The position numbers and the translations under genes were made by a program. DNA of 43,818 nt. Source: Thermoplasmata archaeon. Lineage in GTDB: Archaea; Thermoplasmatota; Thermoplasmata; Thermoplasmatales; Thermoplasmataceae. Position 1 is the stretch's first letter. The number at the start of each line of letters is the position of its first letter. The stretch covers positions 76,606-120,423 of the forward strand of contig JAJZXU010000022.1 of assembly GCA_021806235.1 (NCBI GenBank). Direction: 5' to 3'. This document shows, piece after piece, positions 1 through 8,519 of the stretch. The notes beneath the pieces are model-generated. The model saw only the letters and a program-made list of their open reading frames with translations. It made no database searches and had not been told where the DNA came from.

Positions 1-179
1 TCAAGGAAGTAAATGCTATAACCTGAACTTTTAAATACGACTAGTATAAAGGATATAATAAGTATAATAAATGTAAACAATGCAATTATTTTTTTACTCT
101 CCTTTCTGATTCCTATTGCAAGTGCGATAAATCCTGATAAACCTAATATTATTAATGAATAAAAATACTCGAAATTCAT
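1..179 (-). CDS. nuoN: NADH-quinone oxidoreductase subunit N, N-terminal part (cut by window edge)
   Basis: The frame opens with an ATG at 179 that overlaps the nuoM TGA (ATGA overlap) and stays open to base 1, giving 59 visible residues with two hydrophobic helices separated by a short basic turn. Position directly after nuoL and nuoM identifies it as the third antiporter-like membrane subunit of complex I, which forms part of the proton-pumping arm. The visible N-terminus alone is too short for firm family recognition, so the call rests mainly on operon order. Confidence 0.8.
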   Translation of the reverse strand, partial: MNFEYFYSLIILGLSGFIALAIGIRKESKKIIALFTFIILIISFILVVFKSSGYSIYFL

Positions 180-1672
180 ATTAAACCACCCATATGTGAG
201 GCATAAAGGCTCAATAGCCTAAAAATAAGCGTTGGATATATGCCGATAAATATTGAGGACATTAGCATCAAAAATAATATCAGAAACTCTGCCCTGTCAA
301 GATCCTTTAATTTCCCCAAGGATTCATTATAAAAGCCAAATAGTGAACGCTGTGCTGCCCATATAAAATATGCGGCTGTGACTATTAAGCCAAATACTAT
401 CAGTAATGTTAAAAGCCCTATACTCTGATATGATGCAATGGTAACCGAAAACTCACCAATAAATCCTGCCAGTGTTGGTAAACCCAGTGAGGCTAATAAT
501 GCCGCCAGAAAGAATGAGGATGCAACAGGGGTCCTGTGGTATAATCCTCCAAGGCCATAGACCTGTATCGTATGTGTCCTTTTGTATATGAAATACAGTG
601 ATGAGAATGCCAGAGATGTTACAAAGGCATGTGCTATTGTCTGGTACATTCCCCCGGATAGATCCAGGGTTCTTACATAACCTGTTGATAGAAGTGATGT
701 ACCGAATGCTATTGTAACAAATGCCATTTCACCTGCACTCGAATATGCTATCATTCTTTTAAGATTTTTCTGGAACATTGAGGTAAATGCAAAATAAACA
801 ACGCTAACTAACCCTAAGGCTATTAAAAAGTATGCCAGTGCCACTGGGAATAAACTGGCAACTGGGTATAATATACCTAAAAGGCCATAACCACCCATTG
901 ATAACAGGCCGCCGGATAATAATATGCTTCCTGAATATGGAGCTGTATAATGTGCATTTGGCAGCCATTCATGCAGCGGAAATGTCGGTAATTTTATTAG
1001 AAATGCCAGTAGAAATCCGAAGAATGAAAAATATAGGGCAGATTTCGGTAAGGGTGTAAGAAATGCTAAATTCATTAAATCCGAAATCTGGAATGTAAAT
1101 ATACCGTATTTTATGAAATAATATGTCGATAATGTAAATATAGACAGCAATAAAAATAATGAACCAACATGCGTATATATAAAGAATTTTATTGATATTT
1201 TATCCTTATTGTATGAACCGTATTTACCTATTACAAAGAACATGGGTACGAGTACAACCTCCCAGAATATGTAAAAGAATAGAAAATTCCTTACCATGAA
1301 TAGCCCCACCAAACCGAAACCAACCGATATTAACAACCCGAAAAAGGTGTCATCGTTTGATTTTTCACCAATTAACAGTGCAAATATTGTTACCATTAAT
1401 GCCATTATTACCAGTGCATCTGTAAATCCTGTCAAACCGGTTGAAAAATTTATCTGTATGGATATTCCCTTTGCCGTGAAACTTGATAATAGAATATTGG
1501 ATTTTGATATTATTCCACCGGTGTAGGTTGCAAATCTTAAAAATGAATATATTACAAATATTACTGTAAGAATAAACACTGAAATCAGTGAAAATTGCTT
1601 TGCATATTTACCCGTAAAGAAACTTAATATCGTAACTATCAAAAATGCCATAAGAAATCCAATTAATATCAT
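176..1672 (-). CDS. nuoM: NADH-quinone oxidoreductase subunit M (proton-pumping membrane subunit)
   Basis: This 498-residue polytopic protein has about 14 membrane helices and belongs to the Mrp-antiporter-like complex I subunits. The diagnostic region is visible: a conserved Lys/Pro stretch followed by HEWLPNAHYTAPYSGSILLSG in the middle of the protein, and a membrane-embedded Glu in FWEVVLVPMF near residue 140. It should form one of the proton channels of the membrane arm. The start ATG overlaps the nuoL stop codon (ATGA), so translation is probably coupled. Length is normal for the family. Confidence 0.96.
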   Translation of the reverse strand: MILIGFLMAFLIVTILSFFTGKYAKQFSLISVFILTVIFVIYSFLRFATYTGGIISKSNILLSSFTAKGISIQINFSTGLTGFTDALVIMALMVTIFALLIGEKSNDDTFFGLLISVGFGLVGLFMVRNFLFFYIFWEVVLVPMFFVIGKYGSYNKDKISIKFFIYTHVGSLFLLLSIFTLSTYYFIKYGIFTFQISDLMNLAFLTPLPKSALYFSFFGFLLAFLIKLPTFPLHEWLPNAHYTAPYSGSILLSGGLLSMGGYGLLGILYPVASLFPVALAYFLIALGLVSVVYFAFTSMFQKNLKRMIAYSSAGEMAFVTIAFGTSLLSTGYVRTLDLSGGMYQTIAHAFVTSLAFSSLYFIYKRTHTIQVYGLGGLYHRTPVASSFFLAALLASLGLPTLAGFIGEFSVTIASYQSIGLLTLLIVFGLIVTAAYFIWAAQRSLFGFYNESLGKLKDLDRAEFLILFLMLMSSIFIGIYPTLIFRLLSLYASHMGGLI

Positions 1673-3552
1673 TTTATAACCTCCAGTAATTCTATTATAA
1701 TAAATAGCACGGTCATTCCAATTATAAGGAAAGTAACATAGTATTCAATTGATCCTGTTTCGATTTTTCTGAGCAGTGTACCGAATTTGGAGAACTCCAT
1801 ACCACCTTCGTCAACAGCATTATCATATTTCCTGTCGTTAGAGCCTATTATGTATGATAACGGTAATATAATTCTCTCAGCCACATAATCTGTATATAAA
1901 GTATCAAGATAGAACTTATTCTTAACAACCCTATAAACAATGTTTTTATGTATATCTATTTTATTGTTTACAGTGTAATAATATATTACATATGCTATGC
2001 CTATTCCCGTAAATGAGAATATAACCGGTATTATATCTATAAATAATGGTGGAGTGTATGTATAAACTGATGGGTCGATAAATTTATAGAATGGTTTCTG
2101 TATCATTCCCAGGGTTAATGATAGAAATGCCAGGACTATCAGAGGCGTTAAATAGATTAATTTCGGATCTTTAGCCTTCTCTGCCAGTTCAGACCTTGGT
2201 TTACCTAAAAATACAAGGAAATACATTCTGAATACATACGCTGCAGTGAATATTTCACCGAAAATTAATAATAACCACGGTATAATATTGCCGGACATTG
2301 TGTAATATTCATAGGCACCTGATATTATCTGGCCCTTTGAGAAATATCCTGCTGTTGGCGGTATTGCAGCCAGTGTTATTGCGCCAATTAGCATTAAAAT
2401 GGCCGTAACAGGCATTTTTTTAAATAACCCACCCATGTCCTTTATATTTCTTAATTCTAACAGTGATAGTAATATCACAGCGGCAGCCATGAATAATAAT
2501 GCCTTAAAAACAGCGTGTACAACCAGATGGTACATTGCAAATGACACACCGGAATAGCCAATTATTCCAGCTATACCTATTGATGCCATCATATAACCCA
2601 GCTGGCTTATTGTTGAATACGCTAATATTCTTTTAATATCATTCATTACCAGGCCCAGAATACCGGCATATATTGCCGTGAAAGCCCCTATAAATGTTAC
2701 AACATATAGTGAATATGCCGATGCATATTCAAACAGGGGGAATAATCTTGCTACTAGATAAACTCCAGCTGTTACCATTGTAGCAGCATGGATTAATGCA
2801 GATACAGTTGTGGGTCCTTCCATTGCATCCGGTATCCATACGTGTAATGGAAATTGAGCAGATTTTGCAACAGCACCTCCAAATATCAGTAATGTTGCCA
2901 GAGCCAGTGTTGAAGGACCTATTGCAGTAGATATTGCATGTGCATTGTTTATCAGGTAAGGTATGCTAAGAGGGCTTGTAATTCCTTTTATGTTAACCAA
3001 CTTTGTGTATAAAACTCCCATACCGATTATAAATAATAAATCTCCTACCCTTGTTACTAAAAATGCCTTCTTTGCCGCAGAAGCTGCATTTGGCTTGAAG
3101 AACCAGAATCCTATCAGCAGATATGAACATAAACCAACTATTTCCCAGAAAAGGAAGAACAGTACAAGATTTGATGATATAACCAATCCCAGCATTGCGG
3201 TTATAAATAATGATGTTTCTGCAAAGTAAATATTCCTCCTTGGGTCATTTTTCATATAGAACATTGCAAATAGATTTATCATTAATGATATAAATGAAAC
3301 CATCATTGCCATTATTACTGTCAGATGATCAATGTATATACCGAAATCTATGTTATAAAACCAGGTATAATGCGAATAGATATATGCATGGTGTAACAGG
3401 TATAAATAACCATCTATGACTATTATCAATGATAATAATATCATTATTGAACTGAATATACCGGCATATCTTCTTTTATAGTGCCCTATTAAATATTCCA
3501 CAGGAAAGGCTATTAAAGGAAGTATGAAAATAAGATAATATATGCTTACCAT
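1669..3552 (-). CDS. nuoL: NADH-quinone oxidoreductase subunit L
   Basis: This 627-residue protein has roughly 16 membrane helices. It carries the NuoL core: FWEIVGLCSYLLIGFWF (channel Glu near residue 137), AQFPLHVWIPDAMEGPTTVS with SALIHAATMVTAGVYL after it, and a long C-terminal extension ending in a hydrophobic helix, as expected for the lateral amphipathic helix and anchor of NuoL. It is the distal proton-pumping subunit. Its ATG overlaps the 3' end of nuoK by 7 bases within the same operon. Confidence 0.96.
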   Translation of the reverse strand: MVSIYYLIFILPLIAFPVEYLIGHYKRRYAGIFSSIMILLSLIIVIDGYLYLLHHAYIYSHYTWFYNIDFGIYIDHLTVIMAMMVSFISLMINLFAMFYMKNDPRRNIYFAETSLFITAMLGLVISSNLVLFFLFWEIVGLCSYLLIGFWFFKPNAASAAKKAFLVTRVGDLLFIIGMGVLYTKLVNIKGITSPLSIPYLINNAHAISTAIGPSTLALATLLIFGGAVAKSAQFPLHVWIPDAMEGPTTVSALIHAATMVTAGVYLVARLFPLFEYASAYSLYVVTFIGAFTAIYAGILGLVMNDIKRILAYSTISQLGYMMASIGIAGIIGYSGVSFAMYHLVVHAVFKALLFMAAAVILLSLLELRNIKDMGGLFKKMPVTAILMLIGAITLAAIPPTAGYFSKGQIISGAYEYYTMSGNIIPWLLLIFGEIFTAAYVFRMYFLVFLGKPRSELAEKAKDPKLIYLTPLIVLAFLSLTLGMIQKPFYKFIDPSVYTYTPPLFIDIIPVIFSFTGIGIAYVIYYYTVNNKIDIHKNIVYRVVKNKFYLDTLYTDYVAERIILPLSYIIGSNDRKYDNAVDEGGMEFSKFGTLLRKIETGSIEYYVTFLIIGMTVLFIIIELLEVIK

Positions 3553-3845
3553 TTGATTTCCCCCAGCAAGGATATATTAATCTTACCATATTTCTTGTAA
3601 ACCACTGTAAATATTGCGATGCCAACTGCGGTTTCTATTACGCCTACAGCTATTATGAATAATGCAAACACAATTAAACTGGTTGAATAATACAGTGATG
3701 ATATGCCTATAACGTTTAATAATGCTGCATTTATAAGTATTTCAAGTGATATAATCATTCTCATGCCCACCTTTGAGGTAATTATTCCATATAAGCCGAT
3801 TGTAAATAATATAATTGATAGAAACATTACATCCACTATATTCAT
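3546..3845 (-). CDS. nuoK: NADH-quinone oxidoreductase subunit K
   Basis: This 99-residue protein has three membrane helices, the usual NuoK size. The second helix contains the conserved Glu in SLEILINAALLNVIG and the third contains AVGVIETAVGIAIF with its buried Glu; both belong to the E-channel of complex I. It starts with an ATGA overlap on the preceding nuoJ segment and ends overlapping nuoL. Confidence 0.95.
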   Translation of the reverse strand: MNIVDVMFLSIILFTIGLYGIITSKVGMRMIISLEILINAALLNVIGISSLYYSTSLIVFALFIIAVGVIETAVGIAIFTVVYKKYGKINISLLGEIKW

Positions 3846-4060
3846 TCTTCATCCCTCACTATAAACATTACCCCTATTATTGAGGCCACCAGAATAACAG
3901 ACAGTAACTCAAACGGTATTAGATATGAGGAAAATAATACCATTCCTATTTTTGATATATTCTGTGATTTCGGGATAAATGACCCTCTTATGTACAGAAT
4001 GTTTGCACCGAAAACTATTAAGAATAATATAACGGCTATTTTCTGAAATCTATTCTTCAT
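3842..4060 (-). CDS. nuoJ2: NADH-quinone oxidoreductase subunit J, C-terminal half (separate gene)
   Basis: This short protein of about 72 residues has two membrane helices and ends in LLSVILVASIIGVMFIVRDEE, the usual NuoJ C-terminal helix. NuoJ is one polypeptide in bacteria; here the two halves are separate reading frames. An ATG at 4066 is in frame, but a GGAGG motif at the end of the upstream half is properly spaced only for the ATG at 4060, which I chose. The gene overlaps the 3' end of the first half and ends with an ATGA overlap on nuoK. I infer that both halves assemble into one NuoJ-like unit. Confidence 0.88.
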   Translation of the reverse strand: MKNRFQKIAVILFLIVFGANILYIRGSFIPKSQNISKIGMVLFSSYLIPFELLSVILVASIIGVMFIVRDEE

Positions 4061-4301
4061 CTTCATTACCTCCGGTTAACATTAAAACAAATACTATCAG
4101 CACCACTATGGCACCTGTATATACCAGTATTTCTACACTACCAACAAAACTCGAACCGAGGAATATGAATATGGCTGAGAACACAAGAAGCAGTACAAAC
4201 AGATATATTGTAGAGTGAATTAAATTTCTAGTGCCTATTGCTGCCATCGCCATTATAATTGCCATAGCAGCAAAAATCATGAATATTGCTGTATAAATCA
4301 T
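4050..4301 (-). CDS. nuoJ1: NADH-quinone oxidoreductase subunit J, N-terminal half (separate gene)
   Basis: This 83-residue protein has three membrane helices and carries the conserved NuoJ segment LGSSFVGSVEILVYTGAIVV, including the Glu and the pi-bulge region TM3, then stops after an acidic tail. The second half of NuoJ follows in a different frame. Start overlaps the nuoI stop (ATGA). Split nuoJ genes are known from some archaea, so this is not a sequencing error by default: both halves have plausible ends and the second has its own Shine-Dalgarno motif. Confidence 0.9.
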   Translation of the reverse strand: MIYTAIFMIFAAMAIIMAMAAIGTRNLIHSTIYLFVLLLVFSAIFIFLGSSFVGSVEILVYTGAIVVLIVFVLMLTGGNEDEE

Positions 4302-4795
4302 TTAATCACATCCTGTTCCTGCTTTGTTAATTCTTCCGGTGAATATGTAAAACTATTTCTTGTTCTCGAGTTCTCAAATTCATGGGTAAGATATATTGCA
4401 TCCGTGGGGCATATTTCCTCACACTGCCTGCAGACAGTGCATGTTCCAAAGTTAACATCAGGATATATGTGCCTTTTATTCTGTAAATTTGTTCTTTCCC
4501 CATGTGCAGTTTCTATTGTTAGTTTTTCAGTATCCTCTCTTTTGAAATCCCACTTCTCCATTTTTATGCTATGGTTAGGGCATATCTGCTCGCATAATGT
4601 ACAGCCGATACACGCTTCAGGTGCTAAAAATATTCTGTACCTGAATCTTTCAGGTATTTCACCCTTCTCCTCCGGGTACTGTGTTGTAATTGGCTTTTTG
4701 AACATATATTTGCCTACAATGCCCATTGTTCTTAATGACCCGAGAATGGGTACCGGTTTTTTCGGTATTTCTATTTCCTTTACTGTTGCAACCAT
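4298..4795 (-). CDS. nuoI: NADH-quinone oxidoreductase subunit I (2x[4Fe-4S] ferredoxin-like)
   Basis: This 165-residue peripheral subunit carries two complete CxxCxxCxxxC clusters: Cys62/65/68/72 and Cys119/122/125/129. These hold clusters N6a and N6b, which pass electrons to the NuoB cluster. A strong GGTGAT ribosome-binding motif lies just before the ATG at 4795. Without NuoEFG in the operon, the electron donor must dock elsewhere, probably a ferredoxin or another soluble carrier (inference). Confidence 0.97.
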   Translation of the reverse strand: MVATVKEIEIPKKPVPILGSLRTMGIVGKYMFKKPITTQYPEEKGEIPERFRYRIFLAPEACIGCTLCEQICPNHSIKMEKWDFKREDTEKLTIETAHGERTNLQNKRHIYPDVNFGTCTVCRQCEEICPTDAIYLTHEFENSRTRNSFTYSPEELTKQEQDVIK

Positions 4796-4801
4796 TTTTT
4801 A

Positions 4802-5857
4802 TCACCTTATATACAATATGAAAAATCCAGCATAAACCAGATTTATTACCGATAACGGCAACAAATATTTCCATCCCAGATTTACAAACTTGTCTATTCT
4901 TATCCTCGGTAATGAAACCCAGATAAGAAATGCTATTAAAACCAGTATATCTGTTTTTATGAACAGGTATATAAATCCTAAATCCGTCGTTACAGGTCCG
5001 TTGGAACCGGCAAGATATAAAATAGATATGAAGAACGAACCAAGGTAAATCATTCCAAATAATCCTATGTAAAATAAACCAAATCTCATTCCTGAATATT
5101 CTGTTGTATAACCTGTAATTAATTCGCTATCACTCTCTGCTAGATCGTAGGGTGTATATGATGCCCTGGCTATCATTGAAATGAAGAATACGATTAAACC
5201 CACGGGTTCTATGATTCCATATGGTATTATCTGGTCTGTAACTATTGTTGAGAGATTAAATCCACCAACTATAGCATTTCCCGTTACAAATGACCTTGAT
5301 GAAATCATTACTATGGCTAAAGCACTTATTAACATTGGTACTTCAAATGAAACATCCTTTGCAACGGCACGCATTGTTCCTATTAATGCATAGTTGCTTC
5401 TTGTACTCATGCCACCTAAAATTTCACCTATTGGCAGTATTGACAGGATACCAAATAGCAGGATTAATGTAATTTTTGAATGTGTTATCGTCAGTGACCC
5501 AAAATATGTTAAATCACCGAATGGCAATATTATAAATGATACTAGTGTTGCTATCATAATTATCAGAGGGGCTATTTTATATGCCAGGTCATCCCTTCCC
5601 TCAGGCAATATCGATTCTTTTCCTATGAGCTTTAATGCATCAGCAATCAGCTGCAGCAGGCCAAATTTTCCTACCCTGTTTGGACCTATCCTTCTCTGTA
5701 TTCTCGCCATGTATTTCCTGAAAATATATATTAATGCTATAAAGGATATGCCAACAAACATAATTATGAAAAGAGTTTCAAGGAGATATCCTATAGCATA
5801 AGAAGCAGGATTTCCAAGGAAAGAAAACCATTCATGTATTCTAGTTAGTAAATTCAT
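4802..5857 (-). CDS. nuoH: NADH-quinone oxidoreductase subunit H
   Basis: This 351-residue protein has about eight membrane helices. Family signatures are visible: RIQRRIGPNRVGKFGLLQLI near residues 53-72, and the charged loop APYDLAE-type sequence (here YTPYDLAESDSELITGY) that lines the quinone entry. It joins the peripheral arm to the membrane arm and forms the quinone chamber. The ATG overlaps the nuoD TGA; nuoI follows after a few bases. Confidence 0.97.
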   Translation of the reverse strand: MNLLTRIHEWFSFLGNPASYAIGYLLETLFIIMFVGISFIALIYIFRKYMARIQRRIGPNRVGKFGLLQLIADALKLIGKESILPEGRDDLAYKIAPLIIMIATLVSFIILPFGDLTYFGSLTITHSKITLILLFGILSILPIGEILGGMSTRSNYALIGTMRAVAKDVSFEVPMLISALAIVMISSRSFVTGNAIVGGFNLSTIVTDQIIPYGIIEPVGLIVFFISMIARASYTPYDLAESDSELITGYTTEYSGMRFGLFYIGLFGMIYLGSFFISILYLAGSNGPVTTDLGFIYLFIKTDILVLIAFLIWVSLPRIRIDKFVNLGWKYLLPLSVINLVYAGFFILYIR

Positions 5858-6957
5858 CTGTCTATCTCACCTATTACAGTATCTACGGAACCTATTATAA
5901 CAATCAAATCGGCTATCATCATTCCCTTTGCCATAACAGGAACAACCGATATATTTTTAAATGCGGGGCTTCTTACGTGAACTCTCCATGGCTTAAATGT
6001 GCCGTTCCCACGCACATAAACACCAAATTCACCGTTCTCCGATTCTACCCTTGAAAATACCTCGCCATCACCCTTTAAACGTAGCATCATAGATTTCTTT
6101 GCCTTATTGTTAAAATATGGGCCATCCGGTATTTTGTCAATGGATTGTTCTATTATTCTTATTGACTGACGCATTTCTTCAACCTTTAATATAAATCTAC
6201 CCATATTGTCCTTTTTATGCGATATGGGAATATTGAAATTCACCTTATCATAAAATAGATACGGTGCATCCTTTCTTACATCATATGCTATTCCAGAACC
6301 CCTTAATAATGGGCCTGTAACACCATAATCCAGGGCAACATCGGGTTCTAAAATTCCAATACCATCATTTCTCTGCCAGAATATTTCACTGTGCATAAAC
6401 ATACCGTATATATCTTCAAGGTATGGCTTGAATTCTTTTAAAAATTCCCTTATATCATTTATTATCTGGTCATTGAAATCCTGATAAACACCGCCAATGC
6501 TCATATAATTAACTTCCTGTCTGCCTCCGGAAGCCTCAACAAATATTTTCTGGATTTTTTCCCTTTCAATAAAGCAATGGAAAAACGGTGTCAGCATTCC
6601 CATATCGAGACCAAAGGCTCCCAAACCTACAAGCCTCGCTGCAAGCCTGTTAAGTTCGGCCATAATCATTCTTATCCACTGTGCCCTTTCCGGTACCTCC
6701 ATATCCATTAGTTTTTCAACTGCAGTTAAATAACCTAACTCCATGTTCATTGCATCTATATAATCCATCCTGTCAAAATAAACCATATTATCTGCATAAT
6801 AATTTAACTCGCATATTTTCTCAGCATTCCTGTGCAAAAATCCTAGAGTTATTTCAACATCCTCTATTATTTCTTCCTGTAATTTAACCTTGAACTTCAA
6901 TATACCGTGAACTGCTGGATGTATAGGTCCAATATTCAATTCAGTATAGTGTGCCAT
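5854..6957 (-). CDS. nuoD: NADH-quinone oxidoreductase subunit D (49-kDa type)
   Basis: This protein of 367 residues is related to the large subunit of NiFe hydrogenases and builds the quinone-reduction site together with NuoB. It opens with the family N-terminus (NIGPIHPAVHGILKFKV), whose His is part of the quinone pocket. Two in-frame ATGs exist, at 6963 and 6957; the second is better because GAGGG lies at normal spacing and it forms a TAATG overlap with nuoC. Length is slightly short but usual for archaeal members. NuoC and NuoD are separate genes here. Confidence 0.96.
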   Translation of the reverse strand: MAHYTELNIGPIHPAVHGILKFKVKLQEEIIEDVEITLGFLHRNAEKICELNYYADNMVYFDRMDYIDAMNMELGYLTAVEKLMDMEVPERAQWIRMIMAELNRLAARLVGLGAFGLDMGMLTPFFHCFIEREKIQKIFVEASGGRQEVNYMSIGGVYQDFNDQIINDIREFLKEFKPYLEDIYGMFMHSEIFWQRNDGIGILEPDVALDYGVTGPLLRGSGIAYDVRKDAPYLFYDKVNFNIPISHKKDNMGRFILKVEEMRQSIRIIEQSIDKIPDGPYFNNKAKKSMMLRLKGDGEVFSRVESENGEFGVYVRGNGTFKPWRVHVRSPAFKNISVVPVMAKGMMIADLIVIIGSVDTVIGEIDR

Positions 6958-7412
6958 TACCATCCCTCATTTTCATTGTAACTTACGTGCTCCTTACCCT
7001 CTGAGTCCATATTTATGTACTGAACCTTCTTCAGGTCATAGCTCTTTCTTAATGGGTGACCTACCCATTCATCAGGCAAAACTATTCTCCTTAAGTTCTC
7101 ATGCCCCTCAAATATTATTCCCATCAGGTCATACTGTTCCCTCTCGTCTCCTTTTGCAGCCTTCCATAATTTTGTTAATGACGGTACCTTATCATCCGTG
7201 GTTAAAATCTTTACCTCTATGTATTCATGTGTATCGTAATTATGTATATGATATATAACCTCTAAATGATCCTGCATATCCACGCCGGTTATTGAAGATA
7301 GGTAATAGCCTTTGCTCTTATAATCTTCCATAAACTCTATTAAATCATTTTTATCGATGTTTATTATCTTTATTTTATTTTTATCCTCACTCTCTGAAAT
7401 AATTTTATACAT
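6957..7412 (-). CDS. nuoC: NADH-quinone oxidoreductase subunit C (30-kDa type)
   Basis: The protein is about 151 residues and carries the NuoC signature ERE-QYDLMGIIFEGHENLRR followed by LPDEWVGHPLRKSY. It packs against NuoD in the peripheral arm and carries no cofactor. The frame is open to an ATG at 7436 inside nuoB, but a GGTGAT motif sits six bases before the ATG at 7412, which also removes the overlap with nuoB, so I chose the latter. Confidence 0.95.
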   Translation of the reverse strand: MYKIISESEDKNKIKIINIDKNDLIEFMEDYKSKGYYLSSITGVDMQDHLEVIYHIHNYDTHEYIEVKILTTDDKVPSLTKLWKAAKGDEREQYDLMGIIFEGHENLRRIVLPDEWVGHPLRKSYDLKKVQYINMDSEGKEHVSYNENEGW

Positions 7413-7419
7413 AATATTA

Positions 7420-7884
7420 TCACCTGTCCGTTTCATGCTTTATTTTTTTCTGCAGTGTCATTATTCCATACGTCAATGCCTGCGGCGACGGTGGACATCC
7501 AGGAATATAAACATCTACAGGAACTACCTTATCAACACCCATAACTACGGAATAACCATCAACGTATGGTCCTCCCTGAATTACACACACACCCATTGCA
7601 ATTACATATTTCGGGTATGGCATTTCCTCATAAACCCTTTTTACCCTCGGTGCCATCCTTTTTGTCGTTGTTCCGGCCACTATCATTAAATCAGACTGTC
7701 TTGGAGAATTACGGAATATTTCACTTCCGAATCTGGCGATATCCAGATCTGCTGCCTGTGTGGCCATCATTTCTATTGCACAGCATGCTAATCCCATTGT
7801 TAATGGCCATAATGAGTTGGCACTTCCCCATTCAAGTGCTTTTTCAATAGTTGTTGTTTTTATCCCCAGATCTCCATTTTTCAT
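7420..7884 (-). CDS. nuoB: NADH-quinone oxidoreductase subunit B (N2 cluster subunit)
   Basis: This 154-residue subunit holds cluster N2, the last iron-sulfur cluster before quinone. All four ligands are present: Cys34 and Cys35 ([10 protein letters not shown]), Cys100 (AMGVC) and Cys130 (PGCPPSP). The ATG overlaps the TGA of the upstream IscB-like frame (TGATG), and a GGAGG motif inside the end of that frame supplies the ribosome-binding site. The inserted element has thus left nuoB with a usable, possibly coupled, start. Confidence 0.97.
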   Translation of the reverse strand: MKNGDLGIKTTTIEKALEWGSANSLWPLTMGLACCAIEMMATQAADLDIARFGSEIFRNSPRQSDLMIVAGTTTKRMAPRVKRVYEEMPYPKYVIAMGVCVIQGGPYVDGYSVVMGVDKVVPVDVYIPGCPPSPQALTYGIMTLQKKIKHETDR

Positions 7885-8519
7885 CAGGTCGCCTCCAAAG
7901 CTCTACACCTCTTTATGGATGAGAGGAATTGAAGATTAAATTTCAACCCCTTGCCATACCTTCTTAGCCTTACCTTTCTTACACTTACATCCATATTTTT
8001 TCCCTCTTTTTTAATAATTACACTTTTTCCAACGTTATGAATTCCCATTACGTTCCACTCCTCTTTCTGGAAGAGAACAGTATCCCCCGATTGCAATGAA
8101 TACCTCCTCTGTATAGAGGGTTTAAAGCCCTTCCTGTTCAACTGCAGGCAGCGGTTATTCCTTCTTCTCTGGGAAACCATAAACAGTGATACTCTCTTCT
8201 GTGCTGATCCACCGGCTATGACAAAAGCGTCGTTTGCATGTGTTTTCTCTATCCCAAGTGCAATGCGATTCATCTTTGTTATGGATCCGGGTGTTGTTGG
8301 CATTAGTGGTTGGTTTCGCATGTTTAAAACGGGAACTCTCAGGTCCCGTACAGTCATGCCTGACTGTAGGTCCACATCGGGATTGTTAGAAGAGGTTTTT
8401 AAACCCGACACACTGAGAGTTTTCTCTCTGTTTAATGCATGGTCACAGCTGCCACAGGCTTGTGGAGCACCCGTGGGTGTGTATGTATTTCTCTTTCCTA
8501 ACTTCTGCTTTTCTTTCAT
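7884..8519 (-). CDS. Internally deleted IscB-like protein (PLMP motif fused to RuvC-III and C-terminal domain)
   Basis: IscB is the OMEGA nuclease related to the Cas9 ancestor. This 211-codon open frame shows its two ends but not its middle. Residues about 61-78 contain the N-terminal PLMP motif ([13 protein letters not shown]). From residue 79 the frame continues directly with [20 protein letters not shown], the RuvC-III region with its HxxDA motif, then a basic Arg-rich stretch and the C-terminal domain ([11 protein letters not shown] and onward). The bridge helix, RuvC-I, HNH and RuvC-II, some 300 residues, are absent, so it cannot be an active nuclease. The junction is near 8283-8291. IscB proteins normally start shortly before PLMP, so Met55 (8357) may be the real start and the upstream codons may be RNA. 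It lies in the nuo operon on the same strand and ends in TGATG with nuoB. Confidence 0.72.
   Translation of the reverse strand: MKEKQKLGKRNTYTPTGAPQACGSCDHALNREKTLSVSGLKTSSNNPDVDLQSGMTVRDLRVPVLNMRNQPLMPTTPGSITKMNRIALGIEKTHANDAFVIAGGSAQKRVSLFMVSQRRRNNRCLQLNRKGFKPSIQRRYSLQSGDTVLFQKEEWNVMGIHNVGKSVIIKKEGKNMDVSVRKVRLRRYGKGLKFNLQFLSSIKRCRALEAT

Noticed and set aside
4404-5801. Plus-strand open frames across nuoI and nuoH (for example 4404-4835 and 5394-5801)
   Set aside because: They are antisense to well-supported complex I genes, have no family features and arise from the codon bias of the real genes.
7357-7850. Plus-strand frames opposite nuoB and nuoC
   Set aside because: Antisense shadows; the minus-strand proteins carry all catalytic cysteines and family motifs.
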